A program made the translations under genes and the position numbers. DNA of 55,800 nucleotides from Spirogloea muscicola (taxonomy: Eukaryota > Streptophyta > Zygnematophyceae > Spirogloeales > Spirogloeaceae): NCBI GenBank assembly GCA_009602725.1, contig WELB01000255.1, positions 65,937 to 121,736 on the forward strand, written 5' to 3'. Below are positions 34,501 to 46,488 of this stretch, one piece after another. The number at the start of each line of letters is the position of its first letter. The stretch's first letter is position 1. The notes below the pieces were generated by a model. The model saw nothing but the letters and a program-made list of their open reading frames with translations. It had not been told where the DNA came from and searched no databases.

Positions 34501-37500
34501 AAGGTCATTTGAATCCCTCCTATATGTTGGAGATGACATATTGGCCGCTGAAACCCCGGCAGACAGTATTCCCAGCGATACACCAATCATTTCTTGGACA
34601 CGCCGAGAACTCTCAGTGCTCCTGGAGCATGTGCAGGTCCGCAGCTACTGCCCTATCTGTGGCCCTTGTCTATTAGCCAGTTGCAGCGTGGTCCACATTG
34701 GCCCTATGTGTTTGATGATGTCAAAATTCTCTTGCTCGTCTTCGAATGGAGCAGGCTCATGTCGCACCGACAGATGTGGACCCAGCTGCTGGAGTTCAGT
34801 GGTTGCCACGAGTAAGGAGTAATGGAGGTGGGAGTCAAACTGTGAGGCAGGCCCTGCTTCAGCAGGTTTTCCAGCCATGCACTATGTACCTTCAGTTCAA
34901 CCGGCATAAGGGTGGAATGATGGGAGGCAAGGTGAAGTTTCAGATCCTCAATTATTTCCTGGACTGTAGATGAGGAAGGCAGGCAACAGTCATGCCTGTT
35001 GTGATACTCCTGTAGGCAGAATGTGCCTGTGAGCAAAAGGGCGTTCGTGCCCACTCCACATTGTATCTAGTCCAGAAGAACATCTGAATGCTGCTCTGTG
35101 TGTGTACAACCACCATACAAAGTCTCAGCAATACTTCTTTTATCTAGACAGGAGTATTTTGACAACTACCAGTTGTCACACTCTTCTGCAGGTGAAGCCC
35201 CTCAAGGATTTATCTTTTAATGCGCCAGCCATTACTGCTACTATGACTTCTCGCCACTTTGCAATCATGCTTGATGTTATCTCCAATTTACTGCTTGCTC
35301 GTATGCCTAAGTAAGTTGTGGATTGTATATTGAGCAACTCCACTCTGTGAAATGTGGTGAACAGTAGCACCTCTTGGAGCTTACTATCGTGAACGTGTCA
35401 TTACTTGCTACTACATCACCCTGTACTGCCATTGTTGGCACCTAAGTCTCTAGGCGCATGCTTGTTTATTATAGGTCAAAGAAACAGGGACCCTCCAACG
35501 ACCTGCATCAGGAAGATGAAGAAGAGGAGAGGCACGAGGTCGTACCAGATGGCATTGAATCGGTTGAGTTGGCCAAGATCAAGTTAGAAGTAGCGGAACG
35601 AGAGTGCCAACAATGCGCTGCAGATCTACGAGCAATGAAGCGAGCGCAATATGCGAATGGGTCCTTCAGGAGTTCAGAGAGTGTCAACACAGCGAGCAAG
35701 CTGTGGATGGTGTCAGCAGATTCGCGTGCTTTGGTGAGGCCACCATCTTTATGCTGAGATGTAGGAACTCTTAAAAGGGTCATTCTGCTCTTCATTAGCT
35801 TCTGCATAACACTTTATCCACTCTCTGGTCTTCTCCATGCGTGCAATTCCTCACCCAGTCATTCCTTACCTAAGCTCATCGAGTAGCAGTTAATGAGTCG
35901 GTAGTAAATGCAATACATGAGCTGGAGACTCTCCATGCTATCACATTTGCTCCCACTTGTGTGGATGTGGCTGCCTGGGTGAAATTTTTATGAGGTGAAC
36001 ATAAGCCTGCTCTTCAAGCTAAGGCACTGACATGCTTTTGTTGGAGATACATATATACCTGCATGTTGAGCTGGAGAGATATCTTATACCTGCAATCAGA
36101 CAACTGTTTAGGTACAAAGGCTGGAGATTGAGCTCAAGGCTAGATTTCAAGGTAGGAAGGCAGCCAGGATTGAGGTTATGTCAACCTTGCAGCAGGCTGC
36201 TCAAGCGCAGCAAGAACAAGCCAAGCAGGCAAGCCCTGCTATGAGCATCTCACTGGCTCTCAACCGGGCGTGCTGGACTCTGATTGCGGATGGAGAAGCC
36301 TTTGCTGAAGCTCAAATCGATGGCCTCGTAAGCCTTCCAAGCAGTGTCAGACTCCATCTTCAGAGCTGTCAGTGGCCTGAACGTTTGATGGGCCAAATGC
36401 AGTCCAGCACTAACTCGTCACCTTGCTGATCTGGTGAAGTGCACGAACAAGGATTGCAGGACTATCATGATACTTTTAAGGCACTTGTAAGCACCTGTTA
36501 TCATTCTTGATAGACCTCCCTGTTGGTAAGATAATAGAGCCTGATCCATGTTGGACGCAGATGTTACACCTAGATCGGGACTTCAACGAGCTCGGAGTGG
36601 CTCGATTTGAGATCAAGCAATTTTTTGTGAGAAACAATCTCAAAACCGCTAAATATGAGATGCTCCTATCTGCCTGGAACCCTCCGCAGGAGTGGACAAG
36701 GTAAACCTGAGTCTGAGCTTCAGACATGTCAGACAGTTGTCTGTAGGACTGACTGTTTTACGTCAGAGTCAGAGAGTGGAGAGTGTCGCTCATTCTGTTG
36801 AAGCAAGATTGTGGGAAGACCTTGACACATCAGGAGTGGTTCTCACCTACAGCATACTTATGTCCACAAGTACAGATTACCCGTCATAAGTAGACTACAT
36901 CTCTCATTTTCAGTAAGGATCATAGATCTGTACCTTGTAAGAAGCACTGCAGGTAACAGAGCATCCATTAATATGAATGTTGGTGGCGTAATGTGCACGC
37001 ATTCACTTTAAGAAAGTGATTTTAATGATGCAGGCAATCTATGCTCAAGGTGGTGGGAAAGCATGGTGCTCCAGTTGATGGTGTGTCCCCAATTCTCACA
37101 TTTGAGGTCAGTCACCAAGCAGTCTTCTTTGAAGAAGAATATCATACACAGCTTGTCCAAGTGTGTCCTACATTGGTGTCATTGCAGCTGGTCTGGCAAT
37201 ATTGATATTTGAAGTGCTTTCAGTAGATTGAGCGATTTCATGAGTAGTTCATGAGCATCAAATTCTGCCCATGGGTTTACTTCTGAAACATCTCCCACTA
37301 CAAACAGGTGGACATCCATCCTCTTCGCATCCACCTTATGGAGTCTATGTACAAGACCATGTGGGAGTACTTCTTCCCAAAAGAATTGGAAGACGTTGAT
37401 CACAAATGGGTACCTTCGTCATTCTGAGCTGCACAAGAATGCCGGAAATGCACTGATTTCGTATATAATCAGGGATTGCGAATGTCTGAAGTGCTTGTCA

Positions 37501-40182
37501 ACTGCAAGAAATTCTGTGGTAGCATGGTAATTGACGGGTTTAGATGCTAGCAGGCATCATTCGACATTGCAAAGTGCGTGGCCAGGCTTTCGAAGGATCA
37601 TGATAAACTGACAAGCTGGTTCCGTATGTCAGGAGGCCTGGAGAGCTCCTATAGAAAGCACTGCGCTGACTTCTCGGACAAGAAGAGGACGTGCAAGAAG
37701 CCAGAATGACGCGCTGCTTGCCACCTCCCTGCCTGAGAACCTGCCATCGGGCCAACTGCTGCCTTCCCTCTACCCTCATGTCGATGCGGTACCAGCCGAT
37801 GTTGGGCAGCTCCAGCCGCATGCAAATGCTGAGGTAAACAGTATGTGCTGATCAAGTCAGCAGTTGACTTCCCTTCAGTGGGAGCAACCCAGCTGGCCTC
37901 TCACATGGGCAATCTGTTGTCAATCTATCCTGCATGAGATAAAGCTGCCACAGTAGTCAATCTCTAGTGGCCGACGGCACTTTTGTGGATAAATTCTTGT
38001 GTAATGACTCACAACAAATGCATCAAGCTGCAGAACATGAGATACAGCGGCATGTCCAGTGGCACAAGCAGCACACAAAGGAGCCCATCCAGGAGGTTGT
38101 ACGAGGCTTCCTCCAAGCTTCCAACTACGGAGCTCTACGACATATATTCAACCAGAAGCGCACCTCTTGACCGGATGCTGGTAGCCACCTCGTTGACATC
38201 CGTATCTGTCCCAGCCTCCCCACTTGCGGAAGTCGAAAGGCGTCTGTCTAGCATGCCACTGACAGCAGATGGAACACCCATAGAGAGGGACAACCTGTCG
38301 GCTGCTGGTGTGGCAAGCTTGGAGAGCACGCCTTTGCTGGGGAGCCCTTTGAGCATGCCAGAGCAGAAATTTAAGGCTGGACCAGCAAAGGGGAAGGAGA
38401 AGAAGACTAAGAAGGAAGAGGTCAGGCGGCCACCTCCAGGGCCTGTTATCAAGAAGAGGAAGGTTGTGCATATTCACCACATCAAGATCAGCCAGGTTCG
38501 GAGCTATGCATTTTCTTAGGCAGCCTTGCTTGGCAAAATTTTAATTGCTGTGTCAATGACTGACTTGTGGTACTTCCATTTTGACGACCAATTCAACCTG
38601 ACAAGAACATGCAGTACTTTCTCGCTTACCCTTTTCAATTTTGATAATGGCACTCAAGGTCAAGTTTGCCCATGCATCTCAGCTGTTACTTACTGTATGT
38701 GACACGAAGAGCAGCTCGCTTGGCATGACGATGTTTTCCCCATCTGCGTGTCTTGGAGCAGGTGGAGTTGCTGGTGACATATGAAGGCTCACGATTTCAC
38801 GTCAGCAACCTCCGCCTTCTGATGGATACTTTTACCAGGCTAGACTATCAAGGCACTTGGAGAGGTCTCTTTTCAAAGATCAAGAAGCACATCATCTGGG
38901 GCGTCCTCAAGTCGGTGGCAGGCATGCAGGTCTGCTGACCACCACCTTTCTGGATCTTGAGCTGGCGTGTAATTGTCATCTGTTGCCAATTGCAGCTCGA
39001 ATGAAGCTGTTCTAGTGGTGGAGGATTGTGCACCTTCATGTCCATTGAGGACCTGAGACTGTAATAATCAGACCAACCTCACTTTATGTCTTGTTGCCGT
39101 TTTTGTGGACTTAGTAGTGAACAGTGTGGTGCTTCGACACAGTCCTGAGGTTGCAGTGTTCTTGCCAGGGCAAAAAATTCAAGGACCAGCTTCCAGCTCC
39201 GCAGGACGACACAGCAGATGACAGTATCTCTGGCGAATCTGATGTTGGTTCCCACATGGCGCGTGATGCGTCACCCCAGCTGAGGTACTCTACATCTGGG
39301 CTCGGGGAGTCTTTCCTCCTGGGCAGACTGCGGCGGCAGGGCGACAGAGCTGGCGAGAAGTTCGTCTCGTCGGTGAAAGCCATTTTCCATAGCCAGCGGC
39401 GGAAGGCAAGAGCCATACTGCGGCGGACAAGGGGCGGGGAGGCAGAGGGCTCACCTTCATCCCCCAGGCTGTCTATGGCAGAAATGTGAGCATCACAACC
39501 TATCAAAGACAAGCTTGATGTCTTCCAACCTGTTTTTTGGCATCACCTATCCACTTATTGACCAGTTACACAGGTCAAAGCCTCAAGCCTAGTCTTGTGG
39601 TGTAATTTGCAGCTCCCCTCAGCAGGGAGGGGATAATACTAGACGAAGCTGGGACGGAACACTAGACCTCCAGAAGCTCCCCACAGGCAACCTGGACAGT
39701 GAGCACGAGGAGATTGGCAGCTCAATGAGCAGCAAGGCTAAGTCACTGTTCCGGCGCCACTCGCTCAAGAAGCCAAGGCCTGCTCCATCGCGCTTGAGAC
39801 AAGGTAGAGCTTACAAATTCCTGGTTACACAATTTCCTGAGGCCTGAAATAAAGTTGCATTGCGGGTCGTTACTATGCGAATCTTTAGGTTGTCAATGAA
39901 AGCTTTTGATTGCTCAATTGCAAGCTACTTGCTTTGCGCATCAGCATGACTGGATGTCCGCTAATGTCGCTGTAAATGTTGCTGGAAGCTTTTGAGGTGC
40001 TGACTTTGCTGGCACAACTCAACTCTGTCTTGGTTTGTCAAGCACTTTAACTCAAAAAAAATCTGCTGTCTAAGATGCATTCGTGGGGCTCTTCAGATGC
40101 AGGGCAATCCCAGCCAGCTGGTTACATGCTTTCAGCCCCACCCCCTGATATCGATGACGGACCGGACTCTACCCAGCACTGA
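25531..40182 (+). CDS. SABRE: SABRE/KIP/FMP27-type bridge-like lipid-transfer protein (BLTP2 family)
   Basis: A very large protein that in this family forms a hydrophobic groove bridging ER and plasma membrane for bulk lipid transfer; plant members govern cell expansion and tip growth. Exon 1 (25531-25601) starts MASSPVHLLLLFLLLAIGSW, the N-terminal membrane anchor. Exons 25811-25922 and 26030-26311 continue with LFRVKDVTVVFKK and GAIASLSVKEVRFSF, collinear with plant SABRE. Diagnostic blocks downstream: KGFWRIKLRDLSMEIEEEP (30270-30330, GFWDK region) spliced to GWLDQHHRLLNKEVQQL; WDVSHGDIAYSVGWEPAIYG and LPWWDLMRYY (31690-31910); LRIHLMESMYKTMWEYFFP (near 37320-37380); VELLVTYEGSRFHVSNLRLL and KKHIIWGVLKSVAGMQ (38762-38929), then GKKFKDQ (39169). 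The last exons are 39169-39485, 39613-39803 and 40136-40182, a basic Ser-rich tail ending DSTQH. Several dozen exons are implied and not all were placed. No disruption was seen. Confidence 0.92.
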
Positions 40183-40581
40183 TCCTTGCACCTGGCCACC
40201 TCAGAGGTTGCTGAAAGAGCTGGTAAGTAGCAGGTTCTCTGCACTTGAGAGGGCTCTCGGTTTAGGTACCAGGTGAATAGTCAGGTGATGAGGGCGTGTT
40301 ACTTACTCAACAAGTAAGACAGTTTTGCCAATCAAAGACAGTGGCCACTTTGTGGATACTCGGTCCCAGGATGCCACTAGTGTGAGATCGACGCCAATGT
40401 TGACAATGTACATGAAGGACATTTGCTGTTGATAAATGGTGGATTCTACTTTAGGTCACACCTCTCTAGCTGAGGGCATTGTTACACATGAAATGGAAAT
40501 TGCACACCTCTGCTTATGATCAATCTTTCTGGGGCACAAGATTGTGGCCACCCTTGGAATATTGTGTCTCAGTAAAGTCAG

Positions 40582-41056
40582 CTACTTGCGGTAGCTCTCA
40601 TGAGGACTATCAAATACGGGCTACAAGTAGCTGCCGGTGTAATTGCAGCCGGCAAAGCAGCAAAGGTAAATACTGAGTGACCTTATTGACCTGCTCCATC
40701 TATTGCAACAGTGAGAGGCCATTATTGCCGAGGCGCAAAATTGCCAATCGCACCACGACGGCAGGCTGGGCTTTGAGCTACAAACCTCGACTGGTTGAGC
40801 TCAAGAGCCAGATAGAGCCTGCAATGTGCAACCAATCGCTAAAGGCGACCTCCGACAAGGAGGGGCCCAAGAAAGGTAGGGACATCGTCAACAATCAACT
40901 AGTGTATAAGCTGAGCACTCAACACTCCTCGCAGGAGCAGAGAGCTGGCAGCAGGTGCATAAGGGAGCCAGGCCTTTGATACAAAGAACCGCCACTCAGT
41001 ACGTCCACTCAAAGGGCAACTCCAGGCTCGGCATCCGTACCATGGCTGGCGAATAG
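40582..41056 (+). CDS. Possible small gene, three phase-consistent exons (5' end unresolved)
   Basis: Exons 40582-40665, 40716-40875 and 40935-41056 join with GT-AG signals in perfect phase to give about 120 codons and a stop. The first encodes a hydrophobic LLAVALMRTIKYGLQVAAGV stretch that could be a membrane segment. The second is basic (RPLLPRRKIANRTTTAGW). The third ends RLGIRTMAGE and TAG. No family is recognised. A candidate start is the ATG at 40154, which lies inside the SABRE last exon in another frame and runs MTDRTLPSTDPCTWPPQRLL to a donor near 40222, but the intervening exons are not settled. The final exon overlaps the last exon of the minus-strand EWTY-family gene (40996-41045). 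Either this gene is real with an antisense tail overlap, or its frames are fortuitous. Confidence 0.33.
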
Positions 41057-42322
41057 GAAAAAAAATCACTGCCAGCCGGCCTTGGCGTCATTGGCATTGG
41101 CGTTCTCAAGCCTGGCCTGCTAGTGTTCATGCTCTTCTTCTCTGCAGGGGCAGGGTATGCATCACCACAAATCAGAACCTTGAAGTAAGCCCCAGACTGG
41201 AAGTATGAAGCACTGCTGTTGGCCAATGCTGAGGTCAGACCAACAAGGTACGGTGCAGTGTTCGTCAAAGATCATGAAGAGACGATTACCACTAAGGTTG
41301 ACTAACACACACGCAATAAAAGTAGGAAATTGAAAGCGCACCACTGTGACGTGGCTTTGTGGGCTGCCGCACCACAGCCGTTGCCGGCACCGCAGGTTGC
41401 GTGACCTGGTTGTTCTTGATGTCAAGGTTGAGGGCCTCCAGGACGCGTGCAGGCACGAGCACGGTGGAGCAAGCTGGTGCAGCAGGCAGCAGTGCAATGG
41501 TCAGCAAAGTTGCCTTCACAAAATTCATAGGTAGCCTTCACAAGCAGCAATTCTGATGTCAGTGCCACCAGTAACTCGTCCGGCAATGGCGATCACGCAA
41601 GCCAGCAGCTGCACTGCCAGGAACTCACAGGGCTTGCGTGCTGCGTTTGCAACTGCGCCGCCCGGGATGAAGACGCCGGTGCCGGAACTGATCCCGTCTT
41701 GACCCGCTCTTGGGGGCCCCAGGAAGACCGCAGTCATGCCATTGCCGCCGCCAGGAAGCAGGCCGCTGGCGAAACCCCCATCGCTGCTGCCCACGCAGCC
41801 TGGCCGGAGCCGCCGCGGAGGGGCGCTGCGCTCGTAGAGAGTGCCAGCAGGTATGGCCTGCGGCAAGAGCGGCTGCTGGTTCCTTGCTCCTCCGGCATGA
41901 GCGCCACTGCGGCCCCGCCGCGAGCCACGCTTGCCGGGGGCGGTCCCCAAAAGGGGCGGCAGCGCCTCCTCCGCGAGCCACACTCCAGGCATGCTCGTCG
42001 CCGGCGGCCAGTCCCGGCCGAGGCCTCGGACTTGGCCAGCAGCAGCATGCAGGAGCTCCCAGGGGTCCGCGTGCTCGTGGGCAAGCACGGACGTCGGCGA
42101 CGAGGAGCAGCTGTTGGAGCAGGACGGGGACGGCGACGGCATCGGCAGCGGCCGCGGCGTTGGCGACGGCAGCGGCTGCAGCGCCGGCTCCCGCAGCGGC
42201 CAGCCGGCAGGAGGCAGTGGCTGACTGCGGCTGCCGCCGGCCAAGAGAAGCGGGCCGCCAGCAGCAGCGGGGACGGCGGTGGCGGCGGGGGCCGCCGGCG
42301 GCGTCGCCCAGATGCTCGGCAC
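40996..42322 (-). CDS. Plant-type protein of unknown function with GTGVF and LP-EWTY motifs
   Basis: Three exons join in phase: 42322-41629, 41473-41342 and 41045-40996, about 290 codons. Exon 1 is Pro/Ala/Gly-rich with DPWELLHAAAGQVRGL in the middle and MTAVFLGPP...GTGVFIPGG toward its end. It splices to KPSCSTVLVPARVLEALNLD and then to RMPSLELPFEWTY with stop TGA at 40998-40996. From memory, land-plant proteins of an uncharacterised family share this order: a W-LLYAAAGEV block, AVFLG, GTGVFLPR, CSTVLLPARVVQALNL and a C-terminal LPQEWTY. The last acceptor has a strong pyrimidine tract. The ATG at 42322 is the first in frame and not certain. The N-terminal acidic part of land-plant relatives was not found. 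No biochemical role is known to me. Confidence 0.7.
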
Positions 42323-43520
42323 GGTGACGGCGGCAGCGGCGTACGGTGCCTGCCATAAGGAGCAAATTTTGGAGCGCCGGTCAGGAGCCGGCGAGAGAGC
42401 TGAAAACTCTTCCAGCAGAGGGCGATGGCTGTGATCGGCCAGCCCAAGGAAAGCAATCCATGAATAAACAAAATCAAGGGGGCCAGCAAAGTGCTAAAGC
42501 AGAGGGAGCAAGCACCCCAGCGCCAGAGGAAAATGTAGGGGGAGTCGCGCCGGACCTGGCTCAGGGAGCCGCAGAGGAGCTCGGGCGTGGAGCAGCGCGA
42601 CGCAGGTCCCGCCGTGGAGCAGCCGCCACCGCAGCCGCCGCAGCCGCAGCGGCTGCCGGCGCAGGGTGTGCCGCGCCAGGCACCGGAGGCCGCCTCGCCG
42701 TCCCACCTCCAGCCGCTCTCACCGCCGCCGCTGCGCCCNAGAGCGGGGCTGCGACCTCACGCTCGCGGCGGCGGCGGCGGCGGCGGCTGCGGCGGCGGGG
42801 GGGGGGCTCGTGGCTATGGTGGCGGCTGCGGCGGCGGCGGATGGAGCTTCCGGGCCGCCGCCACGCTTGTCGTTGGCACGCAGCTCGCCCGCCGCCTGAC
42901 CTACCCTCCCTCTTCCCGGGGGGGCCAGGTGGGAGGACGGGACAGGCGTACGGACGGAGCCCGCCCAGTCAGCGCAATCCGTACTGTACGTACGGGCCGC
43001 CGCATCTTGGGGCGGGTGGGGCCGCGCCGCCGGCAGCGCCCCGAACGTTGGGCGAGCGCCGCGCCGCCACGTGGCCCGCAGTCAATCTCCAGAAGGTTGG
43101 GGGGGCCGCCTGACAAACCCCGCCCGACGACTCACCGTCGGCCGCAGTCGGGGGGAGGAGGGGGTGAATTCGTCGGGCGCAAAACGGGCCCGCCCCTGTC
43201 AGGGGGATCATCGGGCGGCGGCCGCCCAACGTGCCGCGGCCCCGCCAGCGCGGCAGCCCAGTGGGCCCCGCCCCCCGGCCCAACGTGCGGGGGCGTAACG
43301 GCGAGACCTGTGCGCCGTCGGATGGGGCCCGCTTTCGCCGTCGGATGCGCAGCAGCTGGGGGACCCTGGCCCTGCGGCCGGGCCCCGGGGCGACGTGGCG
43401 GCCCCGACGGCAGCGGCAGCAACCCCCCCGTCAGCCGTCACCAGGCAGGGTACGGGCTGTGGCCGCCGAGGAGGCGGGTGGGCCCAGCCTGCCCCTGGGT
43501 CCTGGGAGCTCTGCAGGCTG
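42323..43520. other. GC-rich non-coding DNA with one ambiguous base
   Basis: About 1.2 kb upstream of the EWTY-family gene. It is GGC/CCG-rich, with one n at 42739, just before a run of GCGGC repeats. At 42425-42450 (ggctgtgatcggccagccc) there is a weak match to the minus-oriented LINE tail hairpin. All long frames look compositional. It probably includes the promoter of the minus-strand gene starting at 42322. Confidence 0.5.
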
Positions 43521-44540
43521 GCTTCTGCCATAGCCTCTTCAGGCCCCGCAGTCGCTGCTTAGCTCGTAGTTTGGCCCCTTCGAACCTTGTCAATTCTTTT
43601 CGGGCTGGCTTCTCACAGCCCTTGCCCCCATTGGGAGAGCCACTTCTTCTTCTCCTGACAGCCGTGGCTTGATTCTCATTTGTACTTGCTGGCTCGAGGT
43701 TATTGAGCGCCTCTTGCTGACGTCTGGGAGACTACTATTGTGACGGGCCAGACCCAGGGCGGACAAGAAGAAGTGGCTCTCCCAATGGGGGCAAGGGCTG
43801 TGAGAAGCCAGCCCGAAAAGAATTGACAAGGTTCGAAAGGGTACCCCGCAGGGTGTGACACCCGTCCGGTTGCCGGTATTTATGGAACAAGCGGCGGCCA
43901 GATTAAGTGGTGGCTGGAAGAGGCCAGCAAAGAAACGGACAAGGTCTGGATATCGTCTATTACATTGTTCGCTAACCTGTGGCAGTTGATCATCGGTTAG
44001 CCCTATCTTCTACACTATCCTGCTTCTTACGCCATCCGGCCCGTTTCAGGTTTCCGTCAGGGCGACGCTCTAGTTACGCCCTCTACTTAATCTGACTTGC
44101 ACTTACTGACTAGCGCTTGTTGAGAGCCCACTTACTGCCGACTTGAAGACTAGGTCACTTTGGAAGAGCTTTTTCTCTTCAAGGCCTTGTACATTCCTTT
44201 CGCCTGGCCTCTCACCGGCAGCTAGTCTGTCGGATTTGAGGCTCCTCACTCGTAAACGATGGAGTGGTCCATCCTTTCCCGTTCTGCCATAGCCTCTTCA
44301 GGCCCCGAAGTCGCTGCTTAGCTCGTATTTTGGCCCCTTCGAACCTTGTCAAATCATTTCGGGATGGCTTCTCATAGCCCTTGCCCCCATCGGGAGTGCC
44401 ACTTCTTCTCACAGCCATTGCCGTAAATTGGAAGAGCAGTCTGCCTTATTTTCTTCTTGAAAGCGACTCTCCATACGCCTGCAGGCTACATCGATACTTT
44501 TCCCGGCTACTTTTGGGGTTACTGAGCTACCATCGCTTTG
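43520..44540. mobile_element. LINE 3'-tail cluster, both orientations
   Basis: Plus-oriented tail copies lie at 43527-43651 and 44285-44410. A minus copy lies at 43765-43837. Degenerate protein endings are seen at 43675-43707 (LLARGY), 44050-44132 (GFRQGD..., SDLHLLTSAC) and 44226-44258 (ASLSDLRLLTRK). The segment 43895-43960 (agtggtggctggaagaggcc) matches 23376-23440. No host exon was recognised. Confidence 0.8.
43579..43837. repeat. Perfect 73-bp inverted repeat of LINE tails
   Basis: Arms 43579-43651 and 43765-43837 are exact reverse complements by eye over 73 bases, separated by 113 bases. Each arm is the last part of the tail (ttcgaaccttgtcaa ... ccacttcttctt) and contains the GGGCTG/CAGCCC hairpin. 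It is two insertions of the same tail in opposite orientation. Confidence 0.9.
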
Positions 44541-46488
44541 GCCTTCAAATTTTCGTGCACTGTCGGCGGATGCAATAATGTGCAGTCAGAAATGCATGTT
44601 GGAGGCTGTGTTGAGCATTCCATTCTATGTCCTGTAAGAAGTTGCCTTCTCTACATTAGTATGAGCTTTTGCATCAAGTTGGCAAGTTATCTGTGACGGA
44701 TACGTAGCGATTTGCAGAACTTCTGGTGCAGGATGTCACAGCCACACCGGATGGGAACATCTCTGAGATGGCGAGTCACCCTAGTCAAGTCCTTGGCCCT
44801 TGCTAGCCATCCCACAGCCAGCCGTCAAGACACTGTGTGGTGGCACTGAGTGCCGCCGTCCTTATTACCCACTCGACCATGGAAGCCACAGGCTGGCTCA
44901 GAGGACTGCACGTCTGGGTAGGAAGGGCAGGGGATGTGCGAAGAGTACGGTGCTATCATGTGGTGCTTGGGAAGAGAGTCACTGTCATCCGAGCAATATG
45001 CATGGTGGGGGCCCGCATTTCCGTGGTAAAAGTCGTCACAAGACAGCCATGGCGCTGGGGCACTCAGCCCGCTCCTGCCCTTCGCTCCTCAGGCAATGAG
45101 TAGGCGGCCTTACAAACGAAGCCAGGCTAGGTGGACGCTGGACCTCTTCTTTCGGACTGGCAACTGAACATGTGGAGCCGCATCAACAAGCACTGGCCCG
45201 GAGCTGCTCGACCCCTTACACAGGGCGCCACCGCCACGAAACAGGCTCTGTACAGAAAACCACATGGCAGTTCACGTCCAGCTCGCACCTGTCATTCAGG
45301 TCTGACCTCGGGCTTTGTACCGATTATTTGCGGCCTATGTTGCCCTTCACCACCTACTCAGAGCAAGGCAGCTGACTGCTCGCGACAGTATGGAGCTGTC
45401 AATGCTCTTTGCACCTCTTGCAGGTTAAGCGCACCATAAGCCAAGATCTGCATCTATTGAGTCCGAGTGCTTGGGCTTGCATAACAATCTGTCTGCCTGG
45501 TCCTATTCTCGACAGTACTTTTCCGGCTGTAATTGAGTGGCCTTGTTCCGCCCAGCCATTGCTCGTCCGTTGAGCATTTACGGACTTGCTATGCCCCACC
45601 GAAAATGCATTATGTATGTGAACACCCCTGCTAGACATATAGGAGAGTGTGGACAGTGGGGATGAAGCACCAGATAGAGCGTACTTGATACTTAAGATCA
45701 TATCTTAAGACATACTGCTTGCTCATCCTTCCTACGTATTTACTTTGCACCTTGAACTGCTGTTTAGGAAGTCCATGTACTCATCCATGCGTGTATATCT
45801 CATTGACTGCTTGCAAAGACGACTAGGGAAGATAAGTGGCATATAGAAATGGTATAATGGCATTTCTATATGCCACTCGTCAAGACTTACTGCACACAGG
45901 AGCACGGTGTTGGTGGCTTCTTCGTGTTGAGCAACATCTCAGTAAGCAGATTGTGCTTGCAGAGTCAACAGTCCAAAAAACTCATCGGGTTGTTGCAGCG
46001 AAGGCCAAAAGCACCCCACACCATTCGTCACTCTCTCATTTATGTGGGATACTCAAGGCACAGTGGCCCCAAGTTGAGCCACCTGTGGTACTGACTCGTA
46101 AGCCACAAGAAGTCTAACCCTTGCAGACCACACTTATGACTGGCCTTTACAGCAATCCCACCATTAGAAGCAAAAAGCGCAGACGCAGACAACCACCACG
46201 CAAGATTGAGATGGTGAACTATAAATTCCGACTACGTACGCTCTCACGTCTGTAATTAAAATATGCCTTTGCAATGACAGCAATGAGCAGCCAGTGGGCT
46301 GCGTTCCGCTGGGAGTTGACTAGGTGGACAACCGGCAAGTTGCCACCGGACGTCACCGGACCTCTTGCTCTAAGATAAGCAGAGACTGCGACCGCAGAGC
46401 CATGGCAATGTCACTACTGAAGGCTTGTTCTGTGGTCGTCGGTGGATGAAGGGCTTTAATACCGCAATAATTTGAAGCAATGAACACG
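44541..46488. other. Stretch without a recognised gene
   Basis: About 1.9 kb with several open frames of 60-100 codons on the plus strand (44800-45440, 45836-46117). None has a recognisable domain or a consistent splice chain. It includes the 3' flank of the minus-strand channel gene and two short perfect palindromes (45691-45709 and 45835-45877). Confidence 0.5.
45835..45877. repeat. Perfect palindrome with 17-bp arms
   Basis: Arms 45835-45851 and 45861-45877 (agtggcatatagaaatg and its exact complement) enclose a 9-base loop, gtataatgg. A smaller palindrome, cttaagat-cat-atcttaag, lies at 45691-45709. It could be a cruciform, the remnant of a foldback element, or an RNA hairpin. Confidence 0.9.

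Noticed and set aside
42346-43672. Overlapping plus-strand frames of 255 and 361 codons across an n
   Set aside because: Low-complexity Arg/Pro/Gly strings from GGC/CCG repeats, then running into LINE tail sequence. No family signal.
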